64,000 nucleotides of DNA from Ahaetulla prasina (taxonomy: Eukaryota > Chordata > Lepidosauria > Squamata > Colubridae): assembly GCF_028640845.1 (NCBI RefSeq), contig NC_080539.1, positions 161,200,736-161,264,735 on the forward strand, read 5' to 3'. Shown here piece after piece: positions 56,207 through 64,000 of this stretch (the stretch's first letter is position 1; the number at the start of each line of letters is the position of its first letter). Under the pieces are notes generated by a model. It saw only the letters and a list, made by a program, of their open reading frames with translations. It searched no databases and had not been told where the DNA came from. The position numbers and the translations under genes are program-made.

Positions 56207-56840
56207 TGTTCTGACCCAGCCTTAGCAGAAGCAAGAAACAGACTCTTTGTCCCGAAAAACCCCTCGTTATTTACCTCTTGTGAATTAATTGCATTCATCC
56301 ATCGAAAAGTCCAAGCAAGAGTCCTGCAAGGAGTTAAATGCAGCAACAGATCTTATCAGTTCCTTGCGATAATTGCAAGGCTGTGAGCTCCAAGCCGAAA
56401 AGCTACAAATTAAGTTCTGGCAAGCAGTCTTCGATCCACGAAACACAATGAGCAAAATCTTCAGAAATACGAACTGTTGTCTCCTATGACAACCACTCCC
56501 CTTCTATTTATTCCCCAGCCAGGGAGGGGACATTCAGCATCAACGTGTGCTTTGCTTCCTGAGTCGACTCCTTGTCCTCCGTTGTTCACCTCTCCTAACT
56601 GCTCTGCGAATACGTGCATCTGGAACAGACTCCAGCTGTTCTTCCTCCTCACTTACCTCAGCTTCCAAAGGCCTCTCTGGTGGCTGGGAAATGTCGGATG
56701 GCCCTGGTTCTATCTCTTTGTCCAACACGGAGCATCCATCAGAGCCTTCCCCAGGATCCAGAACTGGTCCAAGTTCCTCCCCAGCCTCTTCCTCATCTTA
56801 GTCTGCCGCCATCTCCGCTGGCAGCTGGCGGGCCACCAGA
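56207..56840 (-). mobile_element. Probable solo LTR (TSD AGATC)
   Basis: 634 bp from TGTTCTGACC to GGCCACCAGA with AGATC on both sides (56202-56206 and 56841-56845). On the minus strand a GGGGAATAAATAG motif is TATA-like. The right end GA instead of CA is non-canonical. Several overlapping open frames here are not protein-like. Confidence 0.6.
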
Positions 56841-56845
56841 AGATC

Positions 56846-58098
56846 TGGATAGAACATCAGGTCCATTTCTATGGTACATAATAGCAATTTGTTCAGCTCC
56901 GAGAAAACAATTTGGGGAACCTTTTTACTTCTTCCTGAAGTGAAAGAAAAGAATTAGGCCCAGAATCTGAATTAGCTCCTCAGATAAGTAAAGCACACAA
57001 TAGTAAATTAAAAAGCGAATACTTGGTAGAACCCTTGTAGTTCTCTACAACTGTCCTTATGCAGTTTGAAACATTAACAATGTGGGTGGGGTTACCTTGA
57101 CCCGAGTCAAGTCCTCTTCAGAGACTGACGAGTCTTAAAAGGTGAACCACGTTAATATGTAGCTCTTTTTTGGGAGGGGAGGTTACAAAAGGGTGCTAGG
57201 GATTCGTTTTGAGCCCAATATATTGTATAAAACCACTACCAGCACTAAAGCTGTTTTAGATTACTTGAATGGCTGGAAGCTGCTGCTGCTGCCCATAAAA
57301 GCATATGCCTCTGTGTGACTCACTTAACTTCATTCACTGTAGGGTAGTTTTATTACAGACGTTTCTTCCCAGCTTGCTTTACCAGAGATTGAGACTTTAA
57401 ATGTGAAACCAGACAGTTGTAGCCCTAGAGGAACTAATTTGAACTGCCCAGTTCTGATACAACCTTTCTTCTACATGGCAAGTAATTTTTAACTCCTGCA
57501 ATGTTTTCCACTCTTTATTATTGAGGACATTTAAGATACTAGATACTCCCAGCAAGAGTCTTTGTATGTAAGGGTGTAGTGTTAGCGATTCAACTTCTTC
57601 CTCACAGCAGCATCTTTTACTTTTCCTGGCTGGAGGGAGGACATTTGAAGGAAGTCTTTACAAAAACTATGCTCATTGTTTGATAGAATATTTTAGTCTC
57701 CAAATGTAGCAAAACCTTTTGCTGTTGCTACAAGTGGATTATTAAAGAAGTTAAACAAAGGAAGGCTAAGACTTCGTAAATTAAGTTTTAAAATAGTTGT
57801 TAGAGTTTTTAAGATAACAGCAAGCCAACACTATAACCACGATTCCAAATTATCTTAAAAACTCTTAACGACTGTTTTAAAAGTTATTGCAATACTCTGC
57901 CAAAAGATGAACAGATATGGATTAGATTTTCCCAGGGTTCCCTTTGGTATTGTAGAAGATTTAAAAAAAATTCTGGTAATATGGGGCATCGGAGCAAAAT
58001 TATGCATATGCTTTCATTCTTGATTTATAATCTGTTCAAGGTGGGTGACTTGTCTTCAGTAATCAATAAAGTGAAAAAAATCTGAACATAAACAAATC
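56846..58098. other. No gene or recognised repeat
   Basis: No coding potential. A short inverted repeat around 57777-57890 (TTTTAAAATAGTTGTTAGAG and its approximate complement) is the only structure noted. 58211-59238 is also without a supported feature. Confidence 0.45.
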
Positions 58099-58106
58099 CC
58101 TTAGAT

Positions 58107-58202
58107 CAGGGGTTTCCAACCTTGGCAACTTCAACTCCCAGAATTCCCCAGCCAGCTGGGAAAGTCCTCCAGGCTTAAAGTTCCCAAGGTTGGAGACCCC
58201 TG
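58107..58202. mobile_element. Short palindromic hAT-like MITE
   Basis: 96 bp, same family as 3412 and 42362 but with a shortened core. It begins CAGGGGTTTCC, ends GGAGACCCCTG, and has an exact 8-bp duplication CCTTAGAT (58099-58106 and 58203-58210). Confidence 0.9.
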
Positions 58203-59238
58203 CCTTAGATGACTTCCTGTGCTTCAGTCAATTAAGCAGACGTGTTTGATTTCTGAACATGGGTGTTGTGACTTAGTCAGAAAATCTTGTTTAAAACATG
58301 CCAAGGTCTAACAGAAAGATGAAGCCCTCTAGTTGAGGACACTTTGCTCTCATATGTATAATTGGGGACCCAAAACTCTTGTCATGACATCAGGCATCCT
58401 AGGAAGCTTGGAATTCTGTTCTAAGACCCTAGTTCTTGTTCAGTCCTTCTACTTAAACCAAGCATGTATGAAGTCATTTTGAGTTCACACCACTATCCAG
58501 TGGTGTGATCTACTATCTTTCAGATTTTGTACAAGAGCCAGTTAATGCCAGGCAACAGGCCACTGGTGAAGGATCCTGGAGTTGTAGCATAATAACATCT
58601 AAAACCCCACGCTAATAACCTGCAGTCACCTAGGTCCTTAGTTTGATCAATGTATAAAAATATTCTGTTAGATAAATCTGTAGTTCTTGCAGGCTGTATA
58701 TGCCACGTGGTTCATTTCTCATAATCTGTTCCTGACACAGTTCTTCATGATGAATATGCAGGTGTCCCTCATGGAGTTGTGGGGAAGGTGTTACAAGTTC
58801 TTGGGAGTAAAATACATGCACACACACACAAATTTATTCCTTGAGGTTCAGTTCAGATTTGTGTTTGATGTTCACTGCTGGATATCTGCTGTTCATTTAT
58901 AGCTACGTCTGCTTGGTTCTGCCACAGGTACTGTAGCAGACTTCAGCCTCCATGGAGCTTCGGCTTTTGTATTTTTTCTTCTAGTTGAGATGCTTCTGTA
59001 GCCTCCAGGTGTCTTCCTCCATCTCCCACTTTCCCCACAGTCTGAATCTTCAACAATACCTGCAAACCATAGTGCCACATTTTCTGGGTTTTCTGATCAG
59101 GTTTTACGTTCTGGCCACTTCGGTTGATCTAAAGGTGAGGTCCTTTTTAAGGAAAATGGAGAATGAAACCTTAAGATGAGGTAGGAGACTCCAGATTATC
59201 AGCCCTGGAAGGCACAACTATGCCAGTCTATAGGCACC

Positions 59239-59914
59239 CTTAAAGGTAAAGGTAAGATTCCTGTCGTGTCCCCCTCCCCCTCCGACGACCGGTCTAGGAA
59301 GTCCGTATCAAGCGTGGCCACGAAGCCTCTGCAGCTTTGCCAAATTCCTTTCAGATTTTTCAGGGCAGGCAGGAATCCAAGTTGTGACTTCAGCAAATTA
59401 GATGAGACTTTGCTTGACTCAAAGTTGCTTGACTCAAGCTGGTCCTTTATATAGGTTGTGGGGTGTGGCTCCATGACTCAGCACTTATCCAGGCCTGCCC
59501 CTCCCTTCCTTCTGCTGACGTCACCTCTCAGATCTCCAGAAGCAGGGATCGTCCCACTGTGAATTCTCTTCCACTGGATCTGCTGCTGGCAATTCCAGCA
59601 TGTGGCTGGCTCCCTGCTCACATGCTGTAGGAGTGAGGTTTGTTTGTTCATTCCTGACATCCTGTCCGGCCATGGGGCCAGGGCTGGGGGCTGGAGGCAT
59701 GACAGGCCGTTCATTTTCATTATCAAACTCCGAATCTGATAGCAGGCCCGGGAGGAGACAGGAGGGGCCCAGCTGAGGAGAGGAGGGAGGACGAGGCACA
59801 ACAATTCCCCTCGCACAATATATGCTAGTCGTTCCTGACTCTAGGGGGCAGTGCTCATCTCTGTTTCTAAGCCGAAGAGCCAGCGCTGTCCGAAGACGTC
59901 TCAGTGGTCATGAC
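59239..59914 (-). mobile_element. tRNA-derived SINE split by a solo LTR
   Basis: Left part 59239-59261 (AAGGTAAAGGTAAGATTCC), right part from 59804 (ATTCCCCTCGCAC, then GACTCTAGGGGGCAGTGCTC) to about 59914, where the copy breaks off. The parts join across the LTR through the duplicated ATTCC. Confidence 0.82.
59262..59803 (-). mobile_element. Solo LTR inserted in a SINE (TSD ATTCC)
   Basis: 542 bp. On the + strand it begins TGTCGTGTCCCC and ends GGCACAACA, with ATTCC on both sides (59257-59261 and 59804-59808). Read in reverse it has a TATA box (CTATATAAAGG, near 59447), so the LTR points to the minus strand. Reading frames here are LTR artefacts. Confidence 0.9.
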
Positions 59915-59917
59915 TTT

Positions 59918-59979
59918 GGTTTTTCTTTGAAGATGTTTCACTTCTTGGATGAGAAGCAAAATGTCTTCAAAGAAAAACC
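59918..59979. repeat. Short hairpin-forming inverted repeat
   Basis: GGTTTTTCTTTGAAGATG and, 62 bases on, its near complement CTTCAAAGAAAAACC form arms of about 28 bp around a tiny loop. The following CAACCATGACCTGGATCAC belongs to a dispersed reptile repeat I cannot name. Confidence 0.65.
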
Positions 59980-60479
59980 AGAAAGCCCAGTTGCCTCTTG
60001 AAAAAACACCTTTGGGACAACCATGACCTGGATCACTGAGAATCTCCATAGACCCTAGGTAAATGTTTTGAAGAGAGGGATGATGGTCAGGCACAACTTC
60101 CTCTTGCTGTTGCTTTGGTGAAAGGGAAGGGATCTGCTACCCTCAACTCAATCAAACTCGGGCTGAGGCTGAACCTTCTTTGGACCACTCCAATTTCTCC
60201 CTCCATTTTGGGACAGCCTTTTGGGCTTCAAGGGGGAAGAGCATCGGTTTCTGTGGCTGGGGTGAGATATGCCATCCCTTGATTTTATGCCATCAAGCAC
60301 TAAAGCTCTGGAGAGGAAAGGAAGTTCGCAGCTACTGTAATTTCCTGAGGCTTCCATAGCTTTGGATGAAACTGTTAAACTTGGGGGTGAGAGGAGTGCC
60401 CTGCCAGGCTACATGGTACCGGTTTGAGGCCTCTGCTATTTCTTATGTCTTCCTTAATAGCAAGAACATGGATGGTAAC

Positions 60480-60655
60480 CAGGCGTGAAATCCACTTACC
60501 TTTGCTACCGGTTTGCAAATGTGAGAGCACGCGCCTCCTCCATGCAGAGGGTCAAAAACAGGATATGATGACGTCCGGGCAGGTGGGCGGAGCCTCCCGC
60601 CACCAGCTCTACCGGTTCGCCTGAGCCAGATAGAACTGGCTGAATTTCACCACTG
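60480..60655. mobile_element. hAT-like non-autonomous element (8-bp target duplication)
   Basis: 176 bp. It begins CAGGCGTGAAATCC, ends TTTCACCACTG, and has internal CTACCGGTTCGCC. An exact duplication ATGGTAAC flanks it (60472-60479 and 60656-60663). Confidence 0.9.
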
Positions 60656-61750
60656 ATGGTAACCCTTATTACGCCGCTCCCCCCCCTTTTAAGATTATGC
60701 TTTACAGTACAGTTGGAGGAAATGTCAAGAACGATATAGATTATTAACTAACTTTTAAGTGCAAGGTTTTGCATTTCCTACAAAAACAATAACAAAAACA
60801 AAAAGGCTTTTTGCTAAGACACTATCATGTCCTCCTGCCTCCCCTTGCCTCTATAACCAGGTCCGATCCAAAACTCTGGAAGCTAAATGCAGAACATCTT
60901 AGATACTTTTTCTATTGTTAGGAAATGTCCTCCTAAATCATGAAACTCATACTACTGCTAATGGGTGTCTTTTGCTATGTCTTTTGAAGAACATAGAGTT
61001 CTATGTCCAATTGGCATCTTATAGTATGTATGGTATGCTACAGCTGATTGTGGATATTTGCTATACACAATAAATCTCTACAGGGTGGATGTGCTTCGGC
61101 TTGATAATATAAATATAAAGGCTCACAGAAATAACCCAATTTTCTTTTTTTGGGGATGAATGTCATGAGATACAATGAGCGTGGGGGAAAAAAAGTAACC
61201 TCATTTGGATGCTGGTGAGATTACACAGAGCCAGCAGGTGGAGACCTTGCATTAATTTTCATAAATGGGAGCAAGCAAAAAAGAACATCTTTCTGTGCAA
61301 AAGAACTGTGAAAATATTTGACAGTTCTTGCAATGGGAAATTATGCAGAATACTTACTTTCATGGTATAATTTGCATATGCGAGCTGCTTTAGACATATG
61401 TTGCCACTGAAACTCGAATAAAAGGTTGTTTTGTTGCTTTAATAAATGTACCAGGATGAGTCTGTTCAGGTGGTTAGTGTATAACACAACAAGCACACAG
61501 TTTTTACTGTTCTGTTACGTGAGGATCCAGACTCCTTTCTCAGGGAAGTACTGCCGTATGAGACATTGTGCATTCCCAGCAGTGAATAATTAATATATTT
61601 TTAGTTATTTCAGGAGGTGCTGCCATCCTGGAATTTGATTAAGGGGGTAGCTAAATTCATGTTGTTTTTGTATTTTTTGTCAAGCATACAGTTTCCTTCA
61701 ATTAGCCTGAATGGAAAATTCATAAGTCATCAACAGTGTCTTGCACAACA

Positions 61751-61796
61751 TTCCCTTCCCTTCCCTTCCCTTCCCTTCCCTTCCCTTCCCTTCCCC
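61751..61796. repeat. (CCCTT)n microsatellite
   Basis: About nine pure CCCTT units. The frames crossing it are artefacts. Confidence 0.97.
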
Positions 61797-62245
61797 CCTT
61801 TTTTGCGACAGTTTTGTCTCTCCTCTATTTTCTTTAAGTGCAAGAATGGCGTTCATACTAGTTTATTGTAACCCTAATTTTTCAAGAGTTCCAGAGCAAG
61901 TTGATTTTCCACCTTTCTGCTGAAACTGACACATTCGTTGCTGGCTTAATTTTTTTTTCATGGTAGAAACTACCTCGTGGATGTGCATGTTGATGTTCTG
62001 ATTGTAACATTGAAACATTATTTTGTGGTTCATTATACTGATTTATAGTGAAAAGGATGGATATAGATGTAATAAACACAAACACACACGTGTTTTAATT
62101 CATTTCAAAGTCAGAATTGTGCAGCTTGTCTTTATGTGCCAGATAGTACACATAAGTACACTTCGAGTAAATGTGTCATGAAAAAAGAAGGAAATTCTCA
62201 ATTCTACATGTGGAATGATCCTGCAGTTCTGCTTTAATTGCTATA

Positions 62246-62312
62246 GCCCAGGTTTCTCAAACCTAACATGTTTGAGTTACGTTTCCCAGAATTCCCAGTC
62301 AATTCTGCTACT
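62246..62312. mobile_element. Possible old remnant of a hAT-like MITE
   Basis: CCCAGGTTTCTCAAACC followed by TTTCCCAGAATTCCCAG resembles the left end and core of the palindromic MITE family, but it is diverged and has no right end or target duplication. Confidence 0.35.
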
Positions 62313-63217
62313 GTAATATGTTCTGTTTTTCTAACTTGTAAAAGCTGCCTACTTTCTTTAGAAGCCTTACTATTGAACAAAATCAACATAGATTGATTAA
62401 ATTCCATATGAAGTGAGATAGAAGCAATGGGTTGGATCTAGAATTAGCCATAAATCAAACAGCTCAACTGAAACAAATAGGACTTAAGTTTACTAGCTCA
62501 GGCCCTGTTGATTTCAGTCAGTCTAGATTAAATGCAACTAAATTTTCTGCAGAGAGATCACACATAACTTTCAAAGTTTTTCAAGAAGCTTAAAGTGCAT
62601 GTGTAATTATGCATAACTTACAAAGGTCTTAGGATGGTATTTGATTGCTGTAACTTTATGTAATGATTGGACAATGATGTTAAGCCCAAAGATGTCAAAT
62701 GCACAATAATAAGTAATTCCGCTGTTGTTATTTAAAATAAAATTGGAGGTGTTGAAATTGGAATTATATATCCAATCAGAGTTGTTATTTCTATTTGATG
62801 AATGGCTGGTTTGCCCTAAGCTGCTGATCTATTAATGCTGAGTCTTTCCACAATTGTTCTTCTGCCTGTAGATATTGCTGCAAAGAAGATTAGAAGCTTT
62901 ATTACTTAAACAGAAAACTCTGAAATAATACAATGGGGGAAAAGATAAGTCTGTGTACAACAAAAGGCAAATTTCCGTGGGCTTATTTTAACTGAACGTT
63001 TGACCTACAGCTTAAAACAATTAAAAAAAAAAATGTAAACCAAGACACTTAATTGTTGAAAGCAGTAATCTTGAAGTTAACTCATGGAAAACTTTTTGTT
63101 CCACAAAGCTCCCTTCCCTATTATATTTTAAATTGAATTTAATAATTCTAAGACTGCGTTGGCTATTTGTCCACTGTGAAGGCCTCTTCATTAAAGGTTA
63201 CAGATCGTACTCTACCC

Positions 63218-63481
63218 CGGAGGTGGACAGCACATGATTAACAACTGGTTCGCCCAGCACCGAAAATGTGTGCACGTGCCTTCCTCACATGCGTGTGACC
63301 TTCCATGCATGCACTTTGCTCACATCCGTGTCTTGCACACGTGCGCGTGGTTTACAAAACACGACTAAATAGGACGACATAGCACTGGGGCAGGTCGGCT
63401 GGCCCATGGGCCTACCTCCACCCACAGATCTCAACTACCGGTTCATCTGAACTGGTCCAAACTGGCAGCAGTCCACCACTG
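63218..63481. mobile_element. Probable hAT-like non-autonomous element
   Basis: The right end, AGTCCACCACTG, and the internal ACTACCGGTTCATC match the CAGTGG-type family. The left end (GGAGGTGGAC) is diverged and the 8-bp flanks agree only poorly, so the left boundary is uncertain. Confidence 0.55.
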
Positions 63482-64000
63482 GTTGAACCCATTTCAAATG
63501 TCATGTGAACAGGCATGTTCCTGGTTTTGGAGTCTTGCAACGAATGCATTTTTAAAATCCCCAGCCCTGAGGAAACTGTGGCAATACTACATATTTCTGG
63601 CATACCTCTTTAATATGCTGATTTTTGTAGTTCAGCAGCTTCTGGAGGACCACAGATTACCTGTCCCTTTCAGCTCTGTTTATGAATACTCGTGTTTCTT
63701 TCACTTTCTCACTTTTGCTAGCAACAGGCTGGAGGACAGGACGACCCTCCCCATACCTCTTTCTTATGTCTTTCTGTTGGGCTGTAAATTCCTGTTTTTT
63801 ATTTTTCCCAGGACAGACAGGAGTGGCCGTTTAGTGGTAACAGGAAGGGGAGATTTCCCAAGACTTGCAGATTCTGTCTCATCATGCTGCCCTTTAATCA
63901 CAAGAAAAAAACAACAAACGACATTGTTGAAAACACTAAAAAGAAATACTGGACAACAGCTAGCAAATTTGTTAGCCAATAGTGTAAAATGTAAAATAAA

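Larger units (their letters stand above)
60664..63217. other. Mostly unannotated
   Basis: Contains the CCCTT microsatellite and a possible MITE remnant (62246). Nothing else could be assigned here, at 59980-60471, or at 63490-64000. Confidence 0.5.

Noticed and set aside
56461..56943. Overlapping frames up to 134 codons on both strands
   Set aside because: They lie inside a solo-LTR-like block and have no family features.
1..64000. CRISPR arrays, operons, phage or other prokaryotic systems
   Set aside because: No regularly spaced direct repeats, no compact gene order and no ribosome-binding-site pattern; all features point to a vertebrate genome.

Overview
This is a eukaryotic, AT-rich, repeat-dense window that looks like squamate and most likely snake genomic DNA. 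The grounds are the repeat set: RTE/Bov-B LINE pieces, CR1-type LINEs, R4/Dong-like LINE ends, several tRNA-derived squamate SINE families, LINE 3' ends that run directly into a TTCTA-type pentanucleotide microsatellite (a combination known from advanced snakes), and many short non-autonomous hAT-like and mariner-like elements. There is no operon structure, CRISPR array or prokaryotic gene.

The one clear host gene is TDRD15, a multi-Tudor protein. Its coding region is one uninterrupted exon on the + strand (44652-50870, 2072 codons) with eight Tudor modules. A CpG-rich block at about 42545-43020 is the best promoter candidate. An intron acceptor lies 6 bp before the ATG. A possible 3' UTR intron runs from 50890 to 53173, and the transcript may end near 54850. 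No other complete host gene is supported. One exon-like reading frame on the minus strand (about 13639-13835) looks protein-derived but I do not recognise it.

Layout: 1-13500 is intergenic or intronic DNA with SINEs, hAT-like MITEs, a LINE 3' end with its microsatellite, and Bov-B pieces in both orientations. 13500-22000 holds the exon-like frame, a decayed L1-like LINE, four of the five LINE 3' ends that share a conserved block, SINEs and MITEs. 23434-25201 is a composite hAT-like element with a GC-rich, internally repeated cargo. 26000-30300 holds MITEs, SINEs, a foldback element and a nest of LTR inside LTR. 30300-37000 is mostly unannotated, with a SINE and mariner-like elements. 37444-42561 is a minus-strand CR1 copy split by a Ty3/Gypsy element (37651-42249; 190-bp LTRs, 5-bp target duplication) and by hAT MITEs. 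42545-54850 is the TDRD15 locus. 54850-64000 is intergenic DNA with solo LTRs, MITEs and a SINE split by an LTR.

TDRD-family proteins are piRNA-pathway scaffolds that help silence transposons in the germline, so a TDRD gene with a recent Gypsy insertion a few hundred bases upstream of its likely promoter, in the same orientation, is a notable arrangement. Much of the annotation rests on exact target-site duplications read directly from the sequence; family names rest on recall of repeat families without a database search.
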